From assembly GCA_024196135.1 (NCBI GenBank), contig JAMQCK010000057.1, forward strand, positions 49,136-113,135: a DNA stretch of 64,000 nucleotides. The letters run 5' to 3'. Positions 1 to 11,171 of this stretch are shown here, in pieces. Position 1 is the stretch's first letter. Every line of letters starts with the position of its first letter. Below the pieces are notes generated by a model. That model did not search any database, was not told the origin of the DNA, and was given only the letters and a program-made list of their open reading frames with translations. The DNA comes from Pleurotus ostreatus/Saccharomyces cerevisiae fusant (lineage: Eukaryota; Opisthokonta). Position numbers and translations under genes: made by a program.

Positions 1-388
1 GAGGTCTTCGGCACCTTCGACAAGGCGTCGACGCACAAGAAGGACTACCTCCTTCCGACCGCCAAGATCACCAACCCGGATGTCACCCGCCTCATCAACA
101 GCGACGAGATTCAGTCGGTCGTCCGCCCCGCCGGCCAGAAGATCCAGAAGCGCCCCTGGACCCAGAAGAAGAACCCCCTCGTCAACAAGGCCGTTCTCTT
201 CCGCCTCAACCCGTACGCCAAGACCCTCCGCCGCCAGGAGCTGCGTACGTTTTGTTCCCTGCATACCGAGATAACGTTCGCTGACTCCGGATACAGTCAA
301 GCAGGAGCGCATCAAGGCGAAGGGCCACAAGAAGGAGAAGAAGAAGTCGGTCGGCAAGGTCTTCCTCGACAACCTCCACGCGCCCTAA
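1..388 (+). CDS. RPL4: 60S ribosomal protein L4 (uL4), C-terminal part
   Basis: The window opens inside this gene. Exon 1 (1-244) and exon 2 (297-388) are joined across a 52-base intron with GT and AG ends, and encode the last 111 residues, stopping at TAA 386-388. The reading frame gives the EVFGTFDKAS, QSVVRPAGQKIQKR and NPYAKTLRRQE stretches typical of the eukaryotic L4 C-terminal extension, followed by a lysine-rich tail that contacts rRNA on the large subunit surface. The 5' part lies outside the window, so nothing can be said about its promoter. High lysine and arginine content and strong C-ending codon bias fit a highly expressed ribosomal protein. Confidence 0.95.
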
Positions 389-608
389 GCGCTTCTTCTG
401 ACCTCTCATGTTTGTCTATGCTGCACGTACATTGTATGCTCCCATGTTTTATATGGCACATGTTGGACGCCGTTGACGCGTCTTGTCATCGCACTGGCGC
501 ACGGATAGCCGGGCATCGCACTCGCGTGCTTTTCTGAGCGACAAACAATCGGCATGGTCCGCTATGCAAGAGAAAATTCCAAAATGAGTTGCAAGTATGT
601 GCGCAGGA

Positions 609-3351
609 TTATGATCCTTGCAATGCTGAATGGATGATGCCTTCTATCCACCCCAGCAGAGATTGCCCGGGCGCCTTCTCCGCCTTCGAGAACACATCCG
701 TCTTGCCCTCCTTCGGTGACTTGCTATCCAACCTATACACCGTGCAGTCGATGGCGTAGTCCTTCCCGTAAGTGAGCTTGACGGTCCTATGAGATCGTTA
801 GTGTCAGCGTACGGTATGGAGTGTCAGACGCATGGTTGGAGTGAACACAATGGAAGGGAAGTAAGCACGGTGGACAGAGACTCACACTATACACCCCTCC
901 CACCGCCCAATGCACCGATCAAGGTCGACGAACCAGGTGCCGCTGACGGATGCACATGCCTCTTCACCGATCTGGCATATGCGCAGGAGTAGGCACTTGT
1001 CGACTTCGTCGCCGAGGAGTTGGGTGAGCTGGAGGGGCATTAGCCAGGTCAAGCTGAGTCGCAGCAACGAATAAGAAGAATGTATGGTGCCACAAAACAC
1101 ACCTGCGGAAGCGTCGCGATCGAGACCTGCGCCTGCGCCAGATGCGCCACAAGTGTCGACGGCGAGTGGAACGTGAAGCGTATCGAATGCCTAGCAATCA
1201 CACTATCAGCTTCCAAGGTCCTACACCCATCCGAACACCATCCCACAAACCCACCTATCATCCACCACCAGCACCCCCTCCCCGCCCACCGGCCGATTAA
1301 TCACCTGCTCCTCCCCCAGCATCCTCGTCAACTCCACCCCCAACTCGCCCACCCGATCAAACCTCAGCCCACAGGGAATCCCCACCGCCCGCACCGCGCG
1401 CGCCATCCGGTCCATCTCCCCCCGGATGCGGTCGCAGAACACGGCGTACTGGATCAGGTCGATGATCGGTTGGAGGATGGGCGGGGCGTGCTGGAGGTAG
1501 GGCGTGCCTGTTCCAGGGAGGGGAAGGAAGGGTTGGGTGGAGGAGGTGGAGGTGGAGGAGGCGGGATCGGCGGAGAGGGTGCCCGGTGGGGAGAGGCGCC
1601 GTTTTTTGTTGATAGCGTGTTGGCGGAGGAGGAGGGCTTGGAGGGCGGCGTAGATGAGGTCGCATTTGCCGGCGTCGGTGGGGGAGGTGGGCGTGGGCGC
1701 GGTGGCGAGGGCATTGGAGAGGAGGGTTTCGTTGTCGACCTGGGTGGTGATGGTGAATAAGTTACGCGGTTAGATAGCGGGGATTCGAAGGTTGGAGGTT
1801 GGTGAGCAAAGGAATCCCTACCATATCAAAGCGCAACGACACGCCCTGCGCGGCCTCGATGACAATGAACTTTTCCCGCACATGCGCCGCTGCGGTGGGG
1901 AGGTGCCCCGCTTCACGCACGAGCACGGAGAACATCTCACGGTCGACCATTTCGTGCTGCGCCTGCTGGATGAGCGCGTGCAGCGTGGACGCGTCCTCGT
2001 GCGCATGCGCTCCCTCGGGCACGCGCTGCGTCGACGCCTCCTCAGACGCGCTCTGCGTCGACGGCTCTCCAGATGCTTTCAGCGTCGACTTCTCCTCTGG
2101 CCCTTGCAGCGTCTCCCCGGGCGCATGCGTAATGGTATTCTGCGACTGCACGCGCGCGCCATCGGGCAGGGTCGTCGTGAGCGTGACGCGCAGGCGCGTG
2201 CGCTGGCGGTGGGGGAAGTTAAGCGGGTCCGTGTCGGCCTCGAAGGAGCCCATCGTCGCGATGGATTGGCGACGGAAGGGGGGTGGTGGTGGGGGTGGGG
2301 TGGGGTGTTTGTGTGTGTGGGTGGTCAAGGGTTGGGGGGTGGGTGTGAGTAGGAGTGACTATGGGTAGGGGAGTGGTTGTGTGTAGGGGAGTAGAGTGGT
2401 TGCATAGGTGGAGAGAGAGGCGGCAATGCTTACATTCCTCCAACCCGAAGCATACTAAGAGATCCATCGCCGTCTTCTCCGAGCCCTTCGCCTGCGCCAT
2501 CCATAGCGGTAAGGGAGCGGGTACCATTCCCCAGTTCTCCCGTCTGATCTTGAGCGCGTTCAAGAAGTACTTCTCTTCCTTTATCCTACTGCGTTCCATG
2601 TCCTCCGCCGCATCCTTAAAGAGCTTTGACGCTTTGCGCAAGGCCTCGTCCTTGCTTCCCAAGGCTAGTTGTGCATTAAAGGCCTGGACGGAGGGAATGG
2701 GTGGAGGTTTGGTGACGATGGTGGATGTGAGGACATCCTTGGGAAGTTCGGGGGCGTTCTGTGCGGGGATTGGTGGGCGCTGGCCGAGTTGGGGGAGGAT
2801 GTCGTTGGGGATGGAGGAGGTGGGGGCGGGGTGGGATGCGAGTAATAAAGCGATGAGATCTCGAGCTTGGGACATCTCTCCCATGGCGATCCTGGGCGCG
2901 TCACCAACAATAGTAGAGAGGAACTTGGGGATACTTACGCAAGGTCGGGCATGATCTGTTGTCTGAGCTTGACTAGGTCATCGTAGGGCATGATTCGTTC
3001 CTTCTCCTTCTTCTTGTCCTCTTCTGCGCCATCTTTCTCTGCCTCTGGCTTGGGCTCTTCGAGGTCCGCGCCATCGTTCTCGAGAAAGTGTTCGTCGTAC
3101 TTTTCAAAGAAGTCTCGTCCGCGCTCGAGAAAGACGCGCTGTACTTTCTCGCCGAGTTTCTTGATGGGGTCCTCCTGGCTAAGGATGAATGAGATACACA
3201 CGCTGGCGGTCGTTGACGCGACGCACGGTTCATAGATGTGCTCCCCGCTGTCAGTGATGTCCTCAAGGACGGGTATCCGTTCCCCATTATCGTACTTGTA
3301 TGGCCGTTCAAGAGATAGCTTCAGTTTCTGCCAGTCTGCATCCCCGTTCAT
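609..3351 (-). CDS. MED17: Mediator complex subunit 17
   Basis: Head-module subunit of Mediator, which links activators to RNA polymerase II in the nucleus. Translated exons on the minus strand carry the fungal MED17 landmarks in order: N-terminal LKLSLERPYKYDNGERIPVL, a charged linker, SVQAFNAQLALGSKDEALR, FLNALKIRRENWGMVPAPLP, FRRQSIATM and RQRTRLRV in the middle, and a C-terminal part with LTQLLGDEV, VSGTWFVDL, CIGRWEGC and YAIDCTVYRLDSKSP before TAA at 611-609. I chose the ATG at 3351 because it lies just before the conserved N-terminus; an in-frame ATG at 3474 would overlap the start of the divergent gene. One junction (about 2434 to 2300) does not resolve in phase with a plain GT-AG intron; see findings. 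Identity is by family pattern only. Confidence 0.85.
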
Positions 3352-3472
3352 GATGAGCGTCGTGAACAATAGGCGCTGATCGCCGGGAGTCGGGCCGGGC
3401 GCGTGAGTCAGTAAATCGGGGAGATCGAGTGCATGTCCTCTGCTATCGGCCGTAATGGTCCGTTCATCTATC

Positions 3473-6258
3473 ATGCTCTCGCCCGCCGACCACCAGACGC
3501 CACCGTCCCCCACCATCTCCAACAAGCGCAAGAAGGTCGAGGACGAGGACGGGCAGGGCAGCCAGTCAAAGAAGCAGCGCACGCGCGTGAGGTGAGCTGC
3601 CCCTTGTCCTCTTGAATTTCCATGAACTCGGCCAGCAGCTTCTCCTGCGCCGAGTGCCACCGCAGGAAGCAGAAGGTGTGTACTTGTCTACTTCTTGAGA
3701 CGCTCGCTCATCCCCCGCAGTGCGACCGACAGATCCCCTGTTCTCATGTGCGCAGACCGTCCTACTTCCTCTACACCCTTACTGAACATGACTCGCAGTG
3801 TATAGCACGCAAGGTCCCCGAACTATGCAAGGCCTATACCCCCGGCAAGCCAGACCAGGACCTCAACCTCCGCGTCGCCCGCCTCGAGCATATCATTGAG
3901 CAGGCTCTCCCCCAGTATTGGAACGGCCAGGGCCATAGCCGCCACCCTTCGTCCGCGCTCGACGAGGATGCGCACGAGGAGCAGGACATCACCACCGGCA
4001 CCTTTCAAAGCGGCCGCTGGTACGGCAGCAGCGCGTCCACCAGCCTTGCCCCCCACTCCCTCATAGATCAGGTGCGCCCTAAACTCTCTCCACCCGGGCC
4101 CATCTCACCCCTCACAGCTCTCGCAAGCAGGCATCACCTCCCAGGGCCTCTCGCAGCAATCCGAGCCCAAAATCCAGCCTCCGCCGCCCTCCGACCTCGA
4201 AACGTCCGCCGCCGAAAAGTTCAAGCTGCTCGTGCAGGAATGCGGCGTCCCGGCGCACAAGATCTCCGAGCTCATGCAGGAGCTGCCCCCCGCGCGCATG
4301 TCCGACGTGCTGATCGACTACTACTTTTCGACGATGTGAGTGGGGGGAGGCATGCGCGTGCTGGTTCGATGCTGATTGTCCATCAGAAACTGGACACGCT
4401 ATCCTATCTCCGAGCGCGAATTCCGGGTGGCATACGAGGCCGTGCGCGCGCATGGGAATGAGGGGGGCTGCAATCCCAATGACGTCCGCTTCCTCCCCCT
4501 CCTCTTTGTGGTGCTCGCGATCGCCTCTCGCCTAGCCCCTGACAGCATCGCGGGCGACGCGCACCACAGGCGGGTAGTGTCACTGCGCTACTACTGGTCA
4601 TGTAGGTTGCCGCAAAAGGCTGCAAGAATGACAACTGATGCTTCGCCTAGCACGACGCGCTTTGCTGATCGCTGTCGCCATCCAGCCTGACTCGCTGGAC
4701 ATTGTGCTGACTCGACTGCTGGTGAGAAATTCTACGGCACTGCTGCAACGCAGACTCACCCCGCGCAGAGTGCCCGCTTCCTCACCTTTGACCGTCGCAT
4801 CACAGAATGCTGGAGTCAGCTCGGTGCGGCTGTGCGAACGGCGCAAGCGCTGGGCCTGCACCGCGACGGGTCGACGATGGTAGGCACACGCGTATTCCCC
4901 CTCGCCTCTACTCACCCTCGCGCAGGGCATGAACGCGCAGCTCGTCGAGTACCGGCGGCGCATCTGGTCATACCTCTACCACGCCGACCGGTCGTACGCG
5001 CTCGTGCTCGGCCGGCCGCACTCGATCCAGGACGACTACACGTCGACGCTCGTCCCCTCGCACGTCGACGAGGACGCGCCCGCGAACGGCGTGCTGACGA
5101 TCTACCCCATGGCGCACCCGACGCGGCTGACGTTTATCATTCTGCGGCACTACCTCGCGGGCATCATCGGGCAGATCGTGTCGCACTTCCAGCGCGTGCA
5201 CCCGCCGCCGACGTACGGCGAGGTCGTGCAGCTCGACGACCAGCTCGTGCGCTTCATCACGAACCTGCCGCCGCACTTTGCGCTCGACCCGGACCGCTCG
5301 CTGGACGAGACGCACGCGTACATCCCGATCCACCGCTTCTTGCTGATCACGGAGATCCTGTTCGTGCGCACGAGCCTGCACCGGCCGTACCTCCTTCGGC
5401 GGCTCAAGTCGGACCGCTACGACCGCTCACGTCAGGCGTGCTTCGAGTCCGCGATCCGCGACTTTGCCGTGCGCAAGGCCTTCCGCGAGTCCGTGCCGCA
5501 GGAGGCGCGCGACGCGCTGTCGAACGCGTACCGCGAGTTCCAGACGGCGATGATCAGCGGGATCTACCTCCTGCTCAACCCGCACGGGCCGTACGCGAAG
5601 GACATGCACGAGATCCTCGACGGGTTCCTGCTCGACCACGAGGGGCAGCGCGAGATGGACGAGACGACGCGGAAGGAGGTGAAGACGATCGAGTTCCTGA
5701 AGGCGAAGGCGTCGCAGGTCGAGGCGCAGGACGCCACCTCCGTCGGCTCCGCGGGCTCGGACAGCTCCGCGCAGCTGCTGCTCGGGCTCAAGCAGGGCGC
5801 CGCGTACTCCCCCTCCCGCGGCGCGTTCAGCAGCCTCGGCCCGCACCCGCCGCCGCCGAGCATGACCGCGTCGCCAACCATCCAGCGCCTGCAGCACCAG
5901 ATCACGGACTACCCCGTCGGCTCGCCCGTCTCCGGGGGCAGCCCCGCGGAGGACGGCGAGTCGAAGGCGCAGTCGCTGCTCGACCATTTTGTGCACACCA
6001 TGAGCAACGGGCCGCCCGTGGACCCGATGTCTTCTGCGTTCTCCTGGGGCGGGTCGGGCGCGGGCGACTTCTCGGGCTGGGCGGGGTCGGGGGGGGGGGC
6101 GCCCCCCCAGANNNNNNNNNNNNNNNNNNNNTTTCTGGGGGGGGGGGGGGTGGGGGGCGGCTGCGCCGCCCATGACGGACCCGGCCCTGATGGGCATCGA
6201 TGGTAATGAGTGGAGCTACTGGGAGGCGCTGGTGAACCATTTACAACGGCAGCCCTAA
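3473..6258 (+). CDS. Zn2Cys6 transcription factor with fungal-specific TF domain
   Basis: Nuclear DNA-binding regulator of unknown target. Splicing exon 1 (3473-3591) to the next short exons gives SCAECHRRKQKCDRQIPCSH followed by CIARKVPELC, a complete six-cysteine binuclear zinc cluster (CX2CX6C-X5-CX2CX8C). A coiled-coil-like RVARLEHIIEQ linker follows, and then the middle homology region (fungal TF domain, PF04082 type): WTRYPISEREF, ARFLTFDRRITECWSQLG, RTAQALGLHRDGS, EYRRRIWSYLYHADRSYALV and LGRPHSIQDDY. The C-terminal tail is Gly/Ser/Pro-rich. Twenty Ns (6112-6131) interrupt it near the end; after the gap the frame MTDPALMGIDGNEWSYWE reaches TAA 6256-6258, so exact C-terminal length is unknown. 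The gene is divergent from MED17 with about 120 bases between starts. Confidence 0.88.
6112..6131. other. Assembly gap (20 N)
   Basis: Twenty Ns lie inside the transcription-factor gene. The sequence on the left ends in a G-run then C-run plus AGA, and on the right starts with TTTCTG and a G-run, so the two edges are reverse complements of each other. That suggests a hairpin or poorly resolved homopolymer rather than true sequence; the reading frame across it should not be trusted. Confidence 0.95.
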
Positions 6259-6627
6259 TCGCTGGCCTAATGACCGTATGACTTTTCTTGTTTCGAGACT
6301 GACTTGGTTTCTGTCTGACCTACCCATGTAATCTTGTATAATGACTCTCGTGTTATTGCTAGTGCTACCTGACCTTATGAGACTCAGCTTCAGTTCATCA
6401 GAGGCACCTGCAGCACTCCCTTTTCAAGTCATCAAAAGGATGGTGGATGGAAGAGGTTCATCGTTCCTACTCGCTGACTGGACGGTGGCTTTCACACGTC
6501 TCCGCGTTGCAACGACAGGAGTGGCAACAAAATACGAAGCCAACACGAGTGTTTTCCGAGATACAAGTACATAAACGGGCACAACAACAGTAATTTAACC
6601 TCTTCCCAGTCCATACCTATGGCACGC
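6259..6627. other. Intergenic region between convergent genes
   Basis: About 370 bases between the stop codons of the zinc-cluster regulator (+) and Argonaute (-). It must hold both 3' UTRs. No RNA gene, repeat or convincing reading frame was seen. Confidence 0.6.
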
Positions 6628-9600
6628 TCACTGTGAACATAGTTAATTATGTCTGGCACGTCTCCACAATGAAAAACTCACCATGAAATACATACGGTTC
6701 TCCTGGTTCTTGTGAAGGGGCTTGAAATTCTTCCTAAACGCTTCCAGGACCTCGCTGGCGTTCTGACTACCGCCGCCCACGCCGGACTCGCTGCCGAATT
6801 TGTCGCTCGCCTCGGGGTCGTAGTGCGTCTTGGCGCGTGAGCAGACAATGTCGGCGTCTATAGACAGCACTCGTCAGCACAACAAGCCTTTAGCTATTCC
6901 TGGTCAAATCACTCACAGAATACCGGTGCCGGCACCGACACGGTGCGCGTGCTCCTCGCGTAGACGTGGCAGAGCGCGTACGACAGCGACTGAATGCTGT
7001 CCGCCGTGAAGTTGTTCTCGTCGTACAGCACCGAGTAGTGCGCCGGACGCGACGTGCCGAGCAGCCCCGCGTGCGACTGGAGGTAGAAGTCGAACTCGGT
7101 CGGGTGCGCGATTACCGTGTCGATCACAGTGCCTGCGGGGCAGTTGCCCAGGCCGTCGCCAGCATCCTTGGGGTGTACGGGCAGGAAACGGTGGTGGTGG
7201 CGCTTCGCGACAATCACGACGGTGATCTTGGCCTGGACGTTGAGCGCGGCGCAAGCCTCTGCAAAGCGTAGACAAGATCAGCGCTATCGACGGCCTCACA
7301 AGAATGGAATGAAACCTACGCTTCAACTGCGGCAGCTCTTGCTCCAGCACAGCCGAGAACTGGCCCTCCGACACGCCGTCCCGAAAGTATATAAGGCGCT
7401 TCGGCGCCACCGACGCCTTGGGGCGCTTCTCGATATTCTCGCCGTTCTCCATGAAGGCCCGCAGGTTCCCCTCGACCTTCGCTGCGAACTCGGAGATGGT
7501 CTCCTGGCGCGACGGCTGCACGCCCATTACCGCGCGGAACTTGGTCGCTGAGGCATCGATGTTGCCTACGACGGCCGAAAAGGATGGACGACCCTCGGCG
7601 CCGGGCGGTGGGTGGATGCTATCTGCGCCGATGAGGAGGGTAGGGAAGTGCGGGTCGGCCAGAGTTGGGATAGACCGCGGCTCGAGCGTCACGTTGACCC
7701 CGCCAAGTTTTGCGTTGATCCTGATGGACGTTAGGTGTTAGGCAATGCGAATAAATGTATAAGAATGGCACACTTCAGGCAAACATTTGAGTAATATTGC
7801 TCTTTGGCTCCCAAGCACTTACGACTCTTCAGAGCCTGTGTTGGGATCCCTCGCTGTATATCGCCCCAGCTAGAGAATTCAGTATACGGAAGCACAAGAT
7901 CCAGGAGCGTAGACGCACTGCTTGATGGCAATGTAGATGTCGTTTCCGCCCTCGGGCAGGACAACGATGAGAATCGTAGGTTGCCTAAATACATTGATCA
8001 GCATGCAGACAAGACGTGGTAGATGGGCAACTTACTTGCCGCACTTCTTGACCACCTCGTCCAGTCCCTCGGCGATATTAGCCTGTCCGTTGAGGGTGTC
8101 TTTGAAGGCCGGATGCGGCGCGATGACCATTCCGAGCTGATGGCCACCGTGCACGATGTTGGACACAAGCTTGTCGAGGTGGCCTTTGAAGCGAGGATCA
8201 TAATTGACCAAAGCCCAGCACGGGATCGCGCAGGGCTCCTTGAGCTTTCTGTCGATACTGGTGACCGTATTAGAGTTGCACAAATGCATTGAGAAGGTCG
8301 ACATACTAATTCCAAGATCCCTTGCTCGGCGTAAGAGTCGTCGATGCCTTCGATCCCGTGCCGAATCTAAGCACGGGCGGCGGCAAGACACGTCCGTATG
8401 TCTGTACAAATTCCTGCTTGACTTCGACACCGAATGCCTGGCAATACTCTGACAAGGCGTAGTTCATATTCTATATGGCAAGATCATCACCGCCTTTAGC
8501 ATCGAGGACTCTCACAAACGCTTCAGTTTAACGCACGACGTGTCCCCGCTCGATCTCCGCAAAGCGCTCGGCAGGTTTCTTCGTGGCAAACTTGACAATG
8601 TCGTCTGTCTTGTCTGCGGGGATCTGCTGGCGTCTGATCTGCCCTGCTGGGACTTCTGCCAACTCCAGGGGGATGAAGGTTTTGCTTCGGACCTGGTTTT
8701 GCATAGTAAGCATGGTAGAGTAAACCCGTTCGAGTAATTACCTCGACGCAGATGTTCTTCGGGAAGCGAAGCTTCCCGCCCTTCATCTCGCAGTACTTGG
8801 CTACAGTGGTCGTGGCAGTTTTTCCATCAGCGTCCTTCATGGTGAAGGTGAGCTCAGACGCGCTCAAGGCCGTGAGCCCCGTGATGCTATGCATGCGCTT
8901 CTGCGGTCCAGTAGCACCTGCGGATGGAACAATGATCCGGACATTGACGAGACTCTGCTTGAGCCGCTGTCGCTCGCGGGGTGGTAAACCACCTGGCGAG
9001 AGGCATTTGGGGTCTTCTTGTCCAATGATGGCAAGACAGAGGTCGATCAGACTGCCCTGTTGTACCATAGCCGCCGTGCTGATGTCGAGGTTGATGAAGC
9101 AGCGCCCGATACCTGGCCGGAAGCTTTGGAAGGTCCCCCTCCAAAGCTCGATCCCTCTACCGATGTTCAGGCTGCCTACATCGGAATAGAAAGATCGAAC
9201 CTGGGAATACTTAATGTCTGTCCTCTGATCACGATGACGAAGACTCACGTTGAAGGGGAACTTTTGACTTGGATCCATTCGAATGATCACATTCGCAGCC
9301 TAGTCATCGTCGTTAAAGCTCTCTTCAAGCGACGGTAGAGGTAAGATAATCACCGTCAAGGCGGTCTGCACATCGCTATCGTGCGATTGCTTTCCGGCGA
9401 CGAAGAGACGAGCAGTCCTATAGCGGGCATGAGCATGTTGACAACTGATCAGAACGAAGAGGCGTACTCTGGATTGACCTCGGCAACTTTTGTCAGCCGC
9501 ACGGTGACCTCTTTCGGCGGACGACCCTCGTCGGTGCCGCAGATGAATTTGTACTGCGATGAATAAACGGTGAGCGGGTACGCGCGAGGGTTTGGTTGTT

Positions 9601-10474
9601 GGTATACCTCATGGGTCACGGCACCCTCGGGGAATGGCAGCTCCCGCGCCGCGTACAAGTTCTTGCGGCCATCGTAAGCGGCGCGAGGAGTAAAAATCTC
9701 AGGAGCGACGTTTTGTTGCAAGGTCTTGATCATCTCCCTCGTGAACCTCTCGGGCGTCGTCTTCTCCGACGGCTTCATGACTATTCGCGCAAGATGCAGG
9801 ATCAGCAGACAGAAATGGGAAAGCTACTGTAACACGCACCGACTAGGATGGGATGGAATAAAGAATTAGCCAACTACTAGGAAGAACATCGTGGAGTGAT
9901 TGCCCACCGTCGTAATGATGCATGGTCTTGTCGGGAAGGGTAGCTTCGAACGAGTTGGCCTTGACTTGGATCTGCGTGCCCGCGGTGCCAAAGTTGGGGC
10001 GCTGGCAAGAAGGACAAGTCAGCGAGCTCAGGCAAGAGTCGTGAAGCGACGCGCGCGCCAGATTCATTCGTCCTAGGCCGTAAGCGCCCCCCCTCGATAC
10101 CTCGACACGCGGACGCAGGATATGGTATCAACGATCTCACCTTCACCCCAATGGTAGTGACATGCTCGGCAATCTGAACCGGAGCAGCTCCGCGACTCGC
10201 AGTTGAGGTAAACCCCCCGCGGGTGGGTCCAGCGCCTCTCCCGCGCTTGCCCACGAGCGACATAGCTAAAGGAGGGCATATGAGCACGCTGGAGAAGTAC
10301 GAGGTGCACGCGACCCGTCATAATTACAAGCCCCGCAACGGCGCAGGTGGAAAGAACAGTGAGGCCGGCCAGACAACGCGGGAGAACATGACACGAGGCA
10401 AAGTTAGTTGGGCGCTTACTCGAAGGATCAACCCTCCCACGTCCGCGTCCACGTCCAGCACCGCGTCCTGCCAT
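6628..10474 (-). CDS. AGO: Argonaute (PAZ-PIWI, slicer-competent)
   Basis: Small-RNA-guided effector of RNA silencing, related to Neurospora QDE-2. The start is ATG 10474 (CCAAAATGG context). Exon 1 encodes an RG-rich leader (MAGRGAGRGRGRGRVDPS) and a 154-base intron (10266-10419) joins it in phase to MSLVGKRGRGAGPTRGG. N and linker domains lie at about 9,400-10,050, and the PAZ region at about 8,500-9,300. The PIWI domain at 6,650-7,700 has GADSIHPPPG (first Asp), YFRDGVSEGQF (second Asp), a PSRQETI region where the Glu finger is expected, and SRPAHYSVLYDENNF (His), so the DEDH slicer set appears complete. Also seen are HHHRFLP, NCPAGTVIDTVI, HPTEFDFYLQSHAG and CSRAKTHYDP. The protein ends MYFM, with the stop TGA immediately after the last intron (6630-6628), as is common in the family. 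Many short introns interrupt it. Confidence 0.93.
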
Positions 10475-11171
10475 TTTGGATGCACCAGAAGCTTGGCTGA
10501 ATCGAACTTTCAAGGATGTCGAAGGCGAGTCTGATTCGTGCGTCGTCGAGGGTGGGGGAGGAGAGGAGGGACGAGGGCAGGGCGATCGTGGGGAGCGCGG
10601 GCGTAGTGCTCTTGATCGCGAAGTTCATTGAACAATGGACAGCACGTGTTGGCCATTGAAAGCTTCGACTTCTGTCAGTGCAATCAGTCAGTGAGGCTAG
10701 GTTATCGCTGCAATCAGTTCTCGTGACGATTTGAAGGTCGCCGGTGTCGTCTCGAAGGTCGCCAGCGCCGTCTTAAAAGATGGCCAGCGCCATCTTGATG
10801 TGGCCGGGGTCGCCTTGATCTCTTCCTGTTCTGTGGATTGCCTCGGTCGGGGGCCTAGAGGGCAACACGAATGTGAGCGGCGATGCCTCTTGTCGATTAT
10901 CACCTTGTAGATGTACAGGTAGCGAATGTGTATGCTGTAGTTCGAGTCCTGGGGTGAGTAAATACCGTACGTGCTTTCCCGTGTAAATATCCCAACAGCG
11001 CGCTATCAAACTCGTCAGCTCGTTGGTGACAGAGCCTAACAGAAGCACCGTACCGACGGTAATGACGAGTCACATACATCCTGCTCCGTCATTTGCTCAT
11101 GCGAGCCCACTGACGGATTCCTCCCTTCGTCTGTTCTCCTCCATCTCATCTCCTACTACCCTCTTGCCGTC
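10475..11171. other. Intergenic region upstream of Argonaute
   Basis: About 700 bases between the Argonaute start and the 3' end of the ABC transporter, both on the minus strand. It should hold the Argonaute promoter. Short GCCATC/GTCGCC-like repeats occur around 10,735-10,810. The longest reading frames here look like chance ones; none is recognised. Confidence 0.5.

Noticed and set aside
1080..1760. Long plus-strand frame (226 codons) rich in His/Pro then Gly
   Set aside because: It is the antisense of MED17 exons; composition is a shadow of GC-rich coding on the minus strand.
4832..6175. Long alternative plus-strand frame of 447 codons
   Set aside because: Arg/Ala-rich shadow frame of the regulator; the frame beginning MNAQLVEYRRRIW carries the recognised TF-domain motifs.
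10428..10628. Short minus-strand frame starting MNFAIKSTTPALP
   Set aside because: It overlaps Argonaute exon 1 in another frame and has no recognisable pattern.
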